The notes beneath the pieces are model-generated. The model was not told where the DNA came from. It did no database searches and worked only from the letters and a program-made list of their open reading frames with translations. The translations under genes and the position numbers were made by a program. A DNA stretch of 32,080 nucleotides from Anaerolineae bacterium (GTDB taxonomy: Bacteria; Chloroflexota; Anaerolineae; Aggregatilineales; Phototrophicaceae). Location: NCBI GenBank assembly GCA_019912985.1, contig JAIOHN010000471.1, positions 1 through 32,080 on the forward strand, in the 5' to 3' direction. Position 1 is the stretch's first letter. Every line of letters begins with the position of its first letter. Shown piece by piece: positions 16,120 to 25,209 of the stretch.

Positions 16120-17300
16120 CAGGTTAACTCAGGAGCTAATTGAACAGGGTTATTCTGAATGACATCGCGCAAATGCTGGGCTACAACGGGGGCATGGAAT
16201 TGATTGGCTGCGCGAACCGCGTTTTGTACAAGTTGTTTGCGTAAGGCACTATCGGTTCCCAACCGGGTTATGGCTTGTTTAAGCGCATCAGGACTAGGAT
16301 CGGTAACAATTAACGCACAGTTATGTTCACGCAGGAAATCACCGATGAAACAACCTTCTGGCACATGCGCCAGGATGGGACGGCCAGCAATCAGGTATTC
16401 AATTGTTCGGGTCGGAAAAATGGTCTCGATTTCCTCTGCCGATTCACGTTCCGAAAAACCGTGTGGCAGAAACAGAATATCAGCTTTTTGCAGTTCGGCA
16501 ATCAAATTATCCCGCGATACGGTTGTGAGATGAAACTGGTCGCCTTCCACGCCCAACCGTTTGAGATACTGGTCATTGGTGCGCGTATAAATCCAGAGTT
16601 CAACATCGGGCAGCGCCTTCACTGCCGCCGCGATATGTTCTACTGCGCCTTCGTTGGAGGCATTTACACCCCCTGACAGTACCAGTCGCAGTGGTTTCCC
16701 CACACTGTCAGGGGAGGGGAGTGTCCCAACATCCGGCGGTGTTTCGTTGAAACTGTGGGTCAGCGGTGTACAGACCAAATCTGGATAATAACTGTGGTAA
16801 AGCTTTTGCATGGCTTTGCTCATGACAAAGACATGCCGGGCATGTCCGAAAACGCGGGGCTGCAACCATTTTGCCAGGACATTGGCGCGCCGATGCTCCA
16901 GATAGGTGTTGTGGAAATAGACGTAAAGTGGCTTGCCGGTGATCAAGCTGATGAGATAAGACGCGAACAAGTAGATTTCGTCGGGATAAACGCCCAGGAT
17001 GACATCCGGCTGCTGCCAGAGGCAAGCCCACCACAGCCGCAGCAGCAGCCAGGGGAACTGCACCCAGCGCAGCAGCCGCGCGCCGCGCCAGCCGTCCGGC
17101 GGCGTGATGGTGGCATAAATGATTTTCGGCCAATCGGCCTGCCATTTCACCGGGGGGGAACTGGCAAACCATGACCCCACCACCAGCATCTCGTCGCGCG
17201 CAAATTGACGGGCGAGATTGCCGATAATCACACTCGATCCGCTGACACCGGGCGGAACGCTGCGCGAGACTAATAGAATCTTAGGCGTTTTTGACCGCAT
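16119..17300 (-). CDS. Glycosyltransferase family 4-like
   Basis: [35 protein letters not shown]..., GT-B architecture; start taken at MRSKTPK. Confidence 0.75.
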   Translation of the reverse strand: MRSKTPKILLVSRSVPPGVSGSSVIIGNLARQFARDEMLVVGSWFASSPPVKWQADWPKIIYATITPPDGWRGARLLRWVQFPWLLLRLWWACLWQQPDVILGVYPDEIYLFASYLISLITGKPLYVYFHNTYLEHRRANVLAKWLQPRVFGHARHVFVMSKAMQKLYHSYYPDLVCTPLTHSFNETPPDVGTLPSPDSVGKPLRLVLSGGVNASNEGAVEHIAAAVKALPDVELWIYTRTNDQYLKRLGVEGDQFHLTTVSRDNLIAELQKADILFLPHGFSERESAEEIETIFPTRTIEYLIAGRPILAHVPEGCFIGDFLREHNCALIVTDPSPDALKQAITRLGTDSALRKQLVQNAVRAANQFHAPVVAQHLRDVIQNNPVQLAPELT

Positions 17301-18351
17301 CAACCATGCGCTCCTGCCACGCTTGATATATCTCTTCAAAAATCATGGGTAAGGTTTTGGTGATACCCCACTCAGGATAGTCAGATTTTATTTGAGAAAG
17401 ATCAGAAATGTAGCAGATGTGGTCGCCCTCTCGATTTTTATCGGTGTAGGTATATTGCATTTTGCGCCCGCTTAACGCTTCGACATGAGCGAAGGCTTCC
17501 AGAATCGAGCATGAATTTTCGCGACCACCGCCCAGGTTATACACCGCGCCGGAGCGTGGGGACTGGTAGAAGTATTCGATGAAGCGAGCGACATCGTAAG
17601 CATGGATATTGTCGCGAACCTGTTTGCCTTTGTAGCCATACACATGATATACGCCGCCGCTTGCGTTGACCTTGATGAGATAACTGAGGAAGCCGTGCAA
17701 TTCCACGCCGGAATGATTCGGGCCGGTCAAGCAGCCACCGCGCAGACAGCAGGTTTTCATGCCGAAATAGCGACCATATTCCTGCACCATGACATCGGCG
17801 GCGACTTTGGATGCGCCGAAGATCGAGTGTTTGGACTGATCAATCGACATGTCCTCGCGGACGCCATTGTAGTCGGATGGATCGGCATATTCCCAGCGCG
17901 TTTCCAATTCCTTGAGCGATAGACGGTTGGGCGCGTCGCCATAAACCTTGTTGGTGGACATGTGGACGAAAACGGCTTCCGGGGCGTGCAACCGCACCGC
18001 TTCGAGCAGATTGAGCGTGCCACCCGCGTTCACGTCAAAGTCGTCAAAGGGACGGCTGGCCGCCAGATCGTGGCTGGGCTGGGCGGCGGTATGCACGACC
18101 AGATCAGGCTGAAGCTGCTGGATGCATACGGCTACACCCGCGCGGTTGCGGATGTCTAACTCGTGGTGGTGAAAATTGCGGCAGGTGCTTTCCAACCGCT
18201 TTTGATTCCAGCGGGTATCGCCCATCTGGCCGAAGAAATCGGCGCGCATGTTGTTGTCGATGCCATGCACTTCCCAGCCAATCGCGTCAAAATGCATCAC
18301 GACTTCCGAGCCGATCAAACCGCTGGAGCCAGTTACCAGTAATTTTTTCAC
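17281..18351 (-). CDS. NAD-dependent epimerase/dehydratase (CDP-paratose 2-epimerase-like SDR)
   Basis: [20 protein letters not shown] Rossmann motif; [15 protein letters not shown] active-site region HMSTNKVYG...; YNLGGG. Confidence 0.75.
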   Translation of the reverse strand: MKKLLVTGSSGLIGSEVVMHFDAIGWEVHGIDNNMRADFFGQMGDTRWNQKRLESTCRNFHHHELDIRNRAGVAVCIQQLQPDLVVHTAAQPSHDLAASRPFDDFDVNAGGTLNLLEAVRLHAPEAVFVHMSTNKVYGDAPNRLSLKELETRWEYADPSDYNGVREDMSIDQSKHSIFGASKVAADVMVQEYGRYFGMKTCCLRGGCLTGPNHSGVELHGFLSYLIKVNASGGVYHVYGYKGKQVRDNIHAYDVARFIEYFYQSPRSGAVYNLGGGRENSCSILEAFAHVEALSGRKMQYTYTDKNREGDHICYISDLSQIKSDYPEWGITKTLPMIFEEIYQAWQERMVDAVKNA

Positions 18352-18974
18352 AGTGGAGTCTCCTGAACGTCTAAGGTTTTAATCACCCGCGCCGGGTTGC
18401 CGGCAATGATGCTGTTGGGCGGGAATGTACCCGATACGACAGCGCCTGCGCCGACCACACAACCGGTTTCCAATATCGTGCCTTTTAAGATAAATGCCCC
18501 CGAACCGATAAACACGTCATCTTTTATGACTACCGGTTTGCTGGCCACGCCTTTGTTGCGATCCATGCGCCGGGCTTCTGCGGAGAGTGGATGGAAATCG
18601 CTGTCGCTGATTCTGGAATTTGCTCCGATCAGGACATGATTACCGATTTCCACCGATTTTGCCGAGCAGATGACCGTCCCTGACAGCGCGCAGTGATCGC
18701 CAATTGTAATCCTCGCGCCGGTTTCCAACAGACGTAATCCGCAGGGGGTGTTGAGCAGCAAGGGATTGCTGGTCGGTCGTGAATAGAGGGCTACCTGCCT
18801 GCCCAGACGAATCGTGCCGCCCGGTTTCATGCGGATGACCGGCGAACCGACCAGCACCAGGCCATTGCCATGCTGCACGCCCGCCGCCCGCAGCAGCACC
18901 GGCCCGATTAAATGATCCCCGATTAGTGCCGCTAGTGTTGCGGGCATTCTCAATAACTTCAGCAAAAAATCCAT
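18348..18974 (-). CDS. Left-handed beta-helix (hexapeptide repeat) acyltransferase
   Basis: [42 protein letters not shown]...[46 protein letters not shown]. Confidence 0.85.
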   Translation of the reverse strand: MDFLLKLLRMPATLAALIGDHLIGPVLLRAAGVQHGNGLVLVGSPVIRMKPGGTIRLGRQVALYSRPTSNPLLLNTPCGLRLLETGARITIGDHCALSGTVICSAKSVEIGNHVLIGANSRISDSDFHPLSAEARRMDRNKGVASKPVVIKDDVFIGSGAFILKGTILETGCVVGAGAVVSGTFPPNSIIAGNPARVIKTLDVQETPL

Positions 18975-19008
18975 GATTGTTCTCAGGTCTTTAGTCGTTC
19001 GCTTTTCG

Positions 19009-20433
19009 TCAACGGACTGAATGCAGCCTGCCATTCTGGCGGGCTGGCTGCGGTACGGGCGTAATCTCTTCGATGATGTGCCCGGCGATGACTTCGCCCG
19101 CCCGCCCGTGATTGGCGAAAACCGTTTCGGTTAGTGCGGTCTGGGCGTCGGCCAGCGACTGCCAGACCTGACGATTCTCGTATCCTTTTGACAGCCATTC
19201 AATAAGCTGCGCCGGATTTTCAATCCGCTGGGCCAGACCGCGCTGCCAATTGTCGGCCAGATGCGGCCAGCCGTTGGCGTAGAATTGCAGGATTGGCTTG
19301 CGGTAGAGTAACGCGTCCAGCATGACCGTCGAGCATAAAGTCCCGCATATATCGGCTGCGCCGAGCGTGGCCGCGAGATCGCATTCTTTTTTGAAGACGT
19401 GCAAACGCGAATACTGCGTATAAAGGCTGCCATCTTCATTGGGATGCAGACGCACGACAACGTTGATCCGGTCGGACAACGTTTCGGCAGCAGTATTCAA
19501 CCAGGCCGCGCAGCCTTCTGCCGCTTCACGCGAGGTGAATTGCAGGTCGTTGCCGTTGGAGAAGAAGACCAGCGTGGGCTTATCCTGTAGACTTAGCGCC
19601 GCCTGAAAACGCGCGCGCACATCTGACGGCAGTGGGGCAGGGAAGGAGTCATGGCGCGGGCTGCCGAGAATCATGAGATGTTTTTCCGGCACGCCATATT
19701 TCATCATCTGGTCACGAGCCATAGCACCCCACACACCCATATGGTTGGACGTGACCGGCGCATTATAGGCGCTGACCGCGCCATGCAGCAGCACCAATGT
19801 GTCGATGCCGAGGTTGTTGGCCGCGGTGCAGGCGGCTGAACCCGGCAGCAGTTGATCGACCGGCAGCACCATCAGGCGCGGTTTGAGGGCGGTCAGCAAG
19901 CGGATGACTTCGGCGATGGTGTTATCAGTATGGCTGCACAAATCAACGAATGCCGAGAAGGACTCTGCCCCTAAATCTTCGGCCAGCACCGCCTGCAAAC
20001 TTTTCCAACCCCGTTTCCAGGGATCGGACGAGTGCCAGCGATAGGGAACCTGAAAGAGGATGGGTTTTAAATCCGGGCTTATTTTTTCATGAACCGCTTT
20101 GGTAGCGATCAATGCCGCGCGTTTGCCCGCTGCGCGGACGTTATTCAACACAGGTAGTATCGCCTCAACCAATACCTCACGCGGGGAATCCAGCCAGAAT
20201 ACCACGTCTACCGGGGACAGATCGCCCTGGCTGTTTGCCTGCCGGAGCGCCAGGCGCGCCCATTGTTTGGCATGGTCAGCCAAACTCAGGGTGTCATGAC
20301 GCTGCACAAAGGATTTGAAGATCATCTGGCGCAGTGGAATCATGTAGGGATGCGCCTTAAAAACAGCTTCGGTGCGGCGCAGATATTCCAGCCAACGGGC
20401 TTCGAGTGTGGGCAAATGGGCAATTGCTGTCAT
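19009..20433 (-). CDS. Uncharacterised GT-B-like surface-carbohydrate protein (glycerophosphotransferase / capsule-transferase-like fold)
   Basis: Ordered HG-AVSAYN, WGAMARDQMMKYGVPEKHLMILGSPRHDSFP, VVRLHPNED, GTLCSTVMLDALLYRKPILQF motifs typical of CDP-glycerol-transferase-like/GT-B proteins. Confidence 0.6.
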   Translation of the reverse strand: MTAIAHLPTLEARWLEYLRRTEAVFKAHPYMIPLRQMIFKSFVQRHDTLSLADHAKQWARLALRQANSQGDLSPVDVVFWLDSPREVLVEAILPVLNNVRAAGKRAALIATKAVHEKISPDLKPILFQVPYRWHSSDPWKRGWKSLQAVLAEDLGAESFSAFVDLCSHTDNTIAEVIRLLTALKPRLMVLPVDQLLPGSAACTAANNLGIDTLVLLHGAVSAYNAPVTSNHMGVWGAMARDQMMKYGVPEKHLMILGSPRHDSFPAPLPSDVRARFQAALSLQDKPTLVFFSNGNDLQFTSREAAEGCAAWLNTAAETLSDRINVVVRLHPNEDGSLYTQYSRLHVFKKECDLAATLGAADICGTLCSTVMLDALLYRKPILQFYANGWPHLADNWQRGLAQRIENPAQLIEWLSKGYENRQVWQSLADAQTALTETVFANHGRAGEVIAGHIIEEITPVPQPARQNGRLHSVR

Positions 20434-20443
20434 AGCCGCACCT

Positions 20444-21478
20444 CTACAAATCCACAATCTGGCCGCTTTTGAGCGATTGGTCGGCGGCCAAGCCGATTTT
20501 CATACTGCGGATGCCTTCGCGCAGGTCAATCATGGATTGGGCCTCTCCGCGTACACAGGCCAGAAAATGTTGCAGTTCGTCCATAAACATCTGGTTGCGG
20601 TCAAAGTCCTGAAAGGAGTAGCGAAGCGGCGCGGGTGCTCCCAGTTCATGCAAAACGACCTCATTGGCATAATAGTCGTAGCGCAGTTTGCCCGCGTCGC
20701 CAATGACTTCGCAAATGCGCTGGGGTGGTTTCTGCAAATAATCGAGGTGGATGTGTACCGGCAGCGGCGTGCCCCGGTATTCACAGCGCAGGAGCATGTT
20801 GACCGAGTCTTCCACATCCATTTCGAGATTGCTTAGATGACCGCCCATCGCGAAGACCTGCCGTGGCATCCCGAACAACCAGAGAGCATAATCGATTTCG
20901 TGGGTTTGCACCCGCAGCGACCCGCCACCGAGTTCAGCGCGGGCTGCGTAGCTTTCGCGGTAATCTTCGTAGGGATGCCAGCCCGGTAAATATTCACCGT
21001 TCACGATATGGGCCGAGATGATATGTCCCAAACGGCCTTCATCCATTTTCGACCTTACCCAGCGCAGACCGGGATGAAAGCGAAACTGGTAGGCTACAAA
21101 GGTCACTAATCCATTCTTCTCGACCAGACAGAGCAGTTCATCAAGCTGGTCGAGATTGTGCGAAATGGGCTTTTCAATGAATAAGTGACAGCCTGAACGG
21201 GCGGCGGCCAATGCAACCGGTACATGGAGCGTGTTGGGGTTGGTGATGAAGACTGCATCCGGCTTTTCGTTCAGGGCATCGTCCAGATTGGTGAACGAGC
21301 GAATCTGATAGGTCGATTCGAGGTCGGCGCCGGATTTGACGGTCATATCCGCGTTCAGCACTGGACTGGAAGCCCGATTCCGGTAGGCCAGAATTTCCAC
21401 CTGATCGCCCAACAGCGTCCGTAAATTGCGGACGTGGCGCTGGCCGATTGAACCGAGTCCGCACATTAATACTTTCAC
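20444..21478 (-). CDS. Gfo/Idh/MocA family oxidoreductase
   Basis: KVLMCGLGSIGQRHVRNLRTLL; DAVFITNPNTLHVPVALAAARSGCHLFIEKPISHNLDQLDEL (EKP motif). Confidence 0.88.
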   Translation of the reverse strand: MKVLMCGLGSIGQRHVRNLRTLLGDQVEILAYRNRASSPVLNADMTVKSGADLESTYQIRSFTNLDDALNEKPDAVFITNPNTLHVPVALAAARSGCHLFIEKPISHNLDQLDELLCLVEKNGLVTFVAYQFRFHPGLRWVRSKMDEGRLGHIISAHIVNGEYLPGWHPYEDYRESYAARAELGGGSLRVQTHEIDYALWLFGMPRQVFAMGGHLSNLEMDVEDSVNMLLRCEYRGTPLPVHIHLDYLQKPPQRICEVIGDAGKLRYDYYANEVVLHELGAPAPLRYSFQDFDRNQMFMDELQHFLACVRGEAQSMIDLREGIRSMKIGLAADQSLKSGQIVDL

Positions 21479-22830
21479 GGCTGTTCCATCCTTAAGGCTG
21501 GTACACCCATGCGGGAAGCTGCGCGCAGTCTCTCGACAAGTTCCTCATACAATGTAACATACTGCTGCGCCTGCAATTCCAGGCTGAAGTGTTCAACCGC
21601 TTTTTTTCGGCAAGCTGCCCGATATCGTTCCAATTCGGCGGCGTCATTGAACAAACGGCTGATGCCATCCGCCATCGCGTCGGTATCGACCAGATCGGCC
21701 AGGATACCCGTTTTCCCCGGCTGAATCATGTCCGGCAGGCCGCCGACGCGGAATCCAGCAGCGGGCGTACCACAGGCAAGGCTTTCCAGCACGACGTTAG
21801 GAAAGTTGTCGATTCGTGAGGTGATGACAAAACAGTCAGCAGCGCTGTAGGCTTTTGCCAACTGCTCGGCGCTGTCGATGTGTCCAAGATGATAGGCCGG
21901 GACGTATTGATTGAACTCAGCCAGCATTGTGTCCGGCAGTTGGTCGCCAACCAACACCAATCCGAGTTCGGCATCAGGATTGAGTTCTCGCAGGCGTTTT
22001 AACAGGGGTGGGTAGTATTGCAGCCCTTTGCGCGGTTGCCCCAGTTTGGTGGCTACTGACAGGAGCAGTTTCCCCCTGGCGGGCAAGCCCAGTTCATGGC
22101 GCGCCTGCGCGGTGGGGGAGGGGGAGAAGACTTCCGTATCAATGCCATAGGGGATGCGCCGGAGCGTTTGTTCGCGCGTAACAGCGCTGGTTGAAATGAA
22201 ATCCAGCATCCATTGATTTGGGGCAACTACGGCCATCGCGGGCAGGGATTCGAGAATAGCTTTTTTATGGTTAAAGGTGTAATGCGTCAGATCGAGCCAC
22301 CAGCCCTCATGCCGGGCAAAAGGGCAGTCGCCACACCCCCTGCGCCAGCCTTCGCAGGCATCCCATTCCTGTGGATAGCCACAGCCGCCGGTTCCAAGAT
22401 GTTGGTCATGCATCGTCCAGACAACCGGACGCTGCCGTCCCAGATGTTTCAGCGCATTCAGATTAAACCAGCGGGCATCTGCCCCATGCAGGTGGATCAC
22501 ATCGGCACCGGGAAAAGACCAGAAGCGCGATGATACGTGGGTCAGCCCGGTCAGGCCGAGGCGCGCATTTACCAGTTTGGAAGCCGAGTCGGCATAACGC
22601 AAAAGCGGCTTGGTGCGCGGAAACGGGTAAATATGATCTGCCGCCTGTGCCGAGGAGGCTGACGCCCTGTACAGCGAACTTTGGATACCCACTTTCAGCA
22701 AGCCCTGGTGCAAGCGCCGGGCAGCATTTGCCACGCCGCCGCTCACGGGGCTGATGTGGGCAACCCGTAGATTGCTTTTGAGTTTGTCCGACTCTAAATA
22801 CTCAACCGACACGATGCTTTCATTTCTCAA
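21475..22830 (-). CDS. Glycosyltransferase family 4
   Basis: RVAHISPVSGGVANAARRLHQGL...VIHLHGADARWFN...FPNVVLESLACGTPAAGFRVGGLPDMI. Confidence 0.85.
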   Translation of the reverse strand: MRNESIVSVEYLESDKLKSNLRVAHISPVSGGVANAARRLHQGLLKVGIQSSLYRASASSAQAADHIYPFPRTKPLLRYADSASKLVNARLGLTGLTHVSSRFWSFPGADVIHLHGADARWFNLNALKHLGRQRPVVWTMHDQHLGTGGCGYPQEWDACEGWRRGCGDCPFARHEGWWLDLTHYTFNHKKAILESLPAMAVVAPNQWMLDFISTSAVTREQTLRRIPYGIDTEVFSPSPTAQARHELGLPARGKLLLSVATKLGQPRKGLQYYPPLLKRLRELNPDAELGLVLVGDQLPDTMLAEFNQYVPAYHLGHIDSAEQLAKAYSAADCFVITSRIDNFPNVVLESLACGTPAAGFRVGGLPDMIQPGKTGILADLVDTDAMADGISRLFNDAAELERYRAACRKKAVEHFSLELQAQQYVTLYEELVERLRAASRMGVPALRMEQP

Positions 22831-24145
22831 AAGCTATCTCTTTGCTGATCACCGGATTCTCCGCTGAGCGAAGTTCCCAGCGATGATCCACCATCAGGGC
22901 TTTCATGTGCTGTTGCAACGGCAGATTCCCCGTTCCATAAAAATCGCCCGGTTCGACAAAGAGTACGCCAGCGTCTTCGATGCTGTCGATCAGATAATCG
23001 GGCGCGATGCCCATTTCCACGCTAAAGCGGTAGCTCCCCGGCGTGAGCGGCAGTTTGGGGATGTGACAGACCATCTGTCCTTTGGGCGGGATTTCCTCGA
23101 ATGCGCCGTGCGTGAGACGGACATGGGGCGCGAACAGCAGTTCCCCAAACGAGCCGTAAAAGGCGATGAAGGCATCGACATCTCTGGCGGTTTTGCCATT
23201 GGCAGACTCATAATCCATGACGATGGTGAGCGGCCTGCCGGAAACGCCGCTGGAGGTCATATCGCCAGCGAGGTTTAAGAAGGTGACATTGGTGAAGCGG
23301 AAGCGACCATTGCCCCGGCGATCCGTGCGTTCGGTGAGCGGGATACTGACTTTGGATGCGCCCATTTCCATGTAGTGGGTGATGATGTCATTTACCGGGC
23401 CATCTTTGACAATATGGCCTCTGGAGAGCAGGACACCGCGTGTACATAAGGCCGCGACCGCTGCCATATTGTGGGAGACAAAGAGAATGGTGCGGCCTTC
23501 TTTGGAAACCTCTCCCATCTTACCGAGGCATTTTTTCTGGAAAGCTGCATCGCCGACGGCCAGCACTTCATCGACGACCAGAATTTCGGGTTCAAGGTGC
23601 GCCGCGACCGCGAAGCCCAGGCGTAAACCCATGCCGCTGGAATAAAATTTGACCGGCGTGTTGATGAACTGCTCGATTTCAGCAAAAGCGATGATTTCAT
23701 CCAGCTTACGGGTGATCTCGTTGCGGGTCATGCCCAGGATCGCGCCGTTGAGGTAGATATTTTCACGCCCGGTGAGTTCCGGGTGGAAGCCTGTGCCGAC
23801 TTCCAGCAGCGCACCAATACGCCCGTACACATCGGCATAACCTTTGGTTGGTATGGTGATGCGTGACAGGATTTTGAGTAGCGTGCTTTTGCCCGCGCCA
23901 TTATGGCCGATGATGCCAACGACTTCGCCCTGTTTCACATCGAAGGAAACATCTTGAATCGCCCAGAAGGTTTCATCCATTTCCATCGCGCCGGTGGCAT
24001 CACCGCTCAACAAACGTTTCAGACGCCGCGCCGGAGTCAGTACCGAACTGGTGATGCTACTGCGCAGGGTTTTGTACTTGGTTTTTGTGCCGCCAATACG
24101 ATACTGTTTACCGAGACCTTCGACACGAATTGCTATATCCGCCAT
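22820..24145 (-). CDS. Polysaccharide ABC transporter ATP-binding protein (Wzt-type) with C-terminal Wzt_C-like domain
   Basis: Walker A GHNGAGKST; signature YSSGMGLRLGFAVAAHLEPEILVVDEVLAVGD; about 190-residue C-terminal beta-rich extension. Confidence 0.9.
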   Translation of the reverse strand: MADIAIRVEGLGKQYRIGGTKTKYKTLRSSITSSVLTPARRLKRLLSGDATGAMEMDETFWAIQDVSFDVKQGEVVGIIGHNGAGKSTLLKILSRITIPTKGYADVYGRIGALLEVGTGFHPELTGRENIYLNGAILGMTRNEITRKLDEIIAFAEIEQFINTPVKFYSSGMGLRLGFAVAAHLEPEILVVDEVLAVGDAAFQKKCLGKMGEVSKEGRTILFVSHNMAAVAALCTRGVLLSRGHIVKDGPVNDIITHYMEMGASKVSIPLTERTDRRGNGRFRFTNVTFLNLAGDMTSSGVSGRPLTIVMDYESANGKTARDVDAFIAFYGSFGELLFAPHVRLTHGAFEEIPPKGQMVCHIPKLPLTPGSYRFSVEMGIAPDYLIDSIEDAGVLFVEPGDFYGTGNLPLQQHMKALMVDHRWELRSAENPVISKEIAFEK

Positions 24146-24154
24146 GTGCTTTCC

Positions 24155-25111
24155 TTAGACCACATCTGCAAAGGATTTTTCCATCCTCTGGAAGTAAAAC
24201 ATGCCGGTGATGAGTAAGCCAAATGCCACAACTGCCGAAACAATGATGGTAGACCCAGGCGCATTATTGGTTCCCAGCAATACCCAGCGAAAGCCTTCGA
24301 CCACGCCAGCCATCGGGTTAAGGCCATAGATGGTGCGCCAGGGTTCAGAGAGCAAACTGCTCGGATAAGCAATGGGTGTCGCGAATAACCAGATTTGGGT
24401 TAGAAAAGGGACAACGTAGCGAATATCCCGAAACTGGACATTCATAGCCGCCAGCCACAGACCGACGCCCAGCGAAGTCACCAGCGCCAGCAGCAGGAAG
24501 AAGGGCAACCAGAGGATGTTTAGCGTCGGGGTGTACAGCGCTAAGATGGGCGAGAAATCACTTTGCAGTACCGGCACAGCCAGCGGCGTCGATGTGTATA
24601 AGGGGTTGATGCCGTAGAAGAGCATCATGCCCAGCAGCACAATGAAGGCCAGAACGAAGTCGACCAGACCGGCTAATACGGTTGAGATCGGAATAATCAA
24701 GCGCGGGAAATAAACTTTGGTGATGAGTTTGGAACTGTTGACCAGACTGGCTGATGAGTGGGTTAACCCGTTCGAGAAGAATGTCCAGGGAACCAGGGCG
24801 GCATAACTAAAAATAGGGTAGGGGATGCCGTCAGAAGGAACCTGCGCCAACCGTCCAAAAAACAGACTGAACACCACCATTGTAAAAAATGGCTGAATGA
24901 TGGCCCACGATGCCCCGAAGATCGTCTGTTTATAGCGCACGATAATATCGCGCCAGGTTAAGAAAAACAGCAGTTCGCGGAACTTCCACAATTCGCCTAA
25001 TTGCAGCGACGCCCAACCATGAATCGGTTGAATCCGAACCCGTACTGCGGGTTTGGGGTGGGGAATGGCATTCGTGGATTGCGTCATATCGTATCGTTCA
25101 ACCGAACTCAT
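24155..25111 (-). CDS. Polysaccharide ABC transporter permease (Wzm/TagG-type)
   Basis: WKFRELLFFLTWRDIIVRYKQTIFGASWAIIQPFFTMVVFSLFFGRL, ABC-2 permease; adjacent to Wzt. Start may be internal (MTQSTN). Confidence 0.9.
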   Translation of the reverse strand: MSSVERYDMTQSTNAIPHPKPAVRVRIQPIHGWASLQLGELWKFRELLFFLTWRDIIVRYKQTIFGASWAIIQPFFTMVVFSLFFGRLAQVPSDGIPYPIFSYAALVPWTFFSNGLTHSSASLVNSSKLITKVYFPRLIIPISTVLAGLVDFVLAFIVLLGMMLFYGINPLYTSTPLAVPVLQSDFSPILALYTPTLNILWLPFFLLLALVTSLGVGLWLAAMNVQFRDIRYVVPFLTQIWLFATPIAYPSSLLSEPWRTIYGLNPMAGVVEGFRWVLLGTNNAPGSTIIVSAVVAFGLLITGMFYFQRMEKSFADVV

Positions 25112-25182
25112 CTGCGACCTCGGAAATATTTGTGTGGGAGCATGGCAACGCCTAATCCCTATGGGTTCAGATCAATAATGGG

Positions 25183-25209
25183 AAAAACCGATTGTATTCG
25201 GTTAATCGG
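25183..25209 (-). terminator. Intrinsic terminator overlapping the 3' end of the FlaA1-like gene
   Basis: Minus strand CCGATT-aaccgaatac-AATCGG-TTTTTCCC; the gene's TAA stop (25202-25204) is inside the hairpin. Confidence 0.5.
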
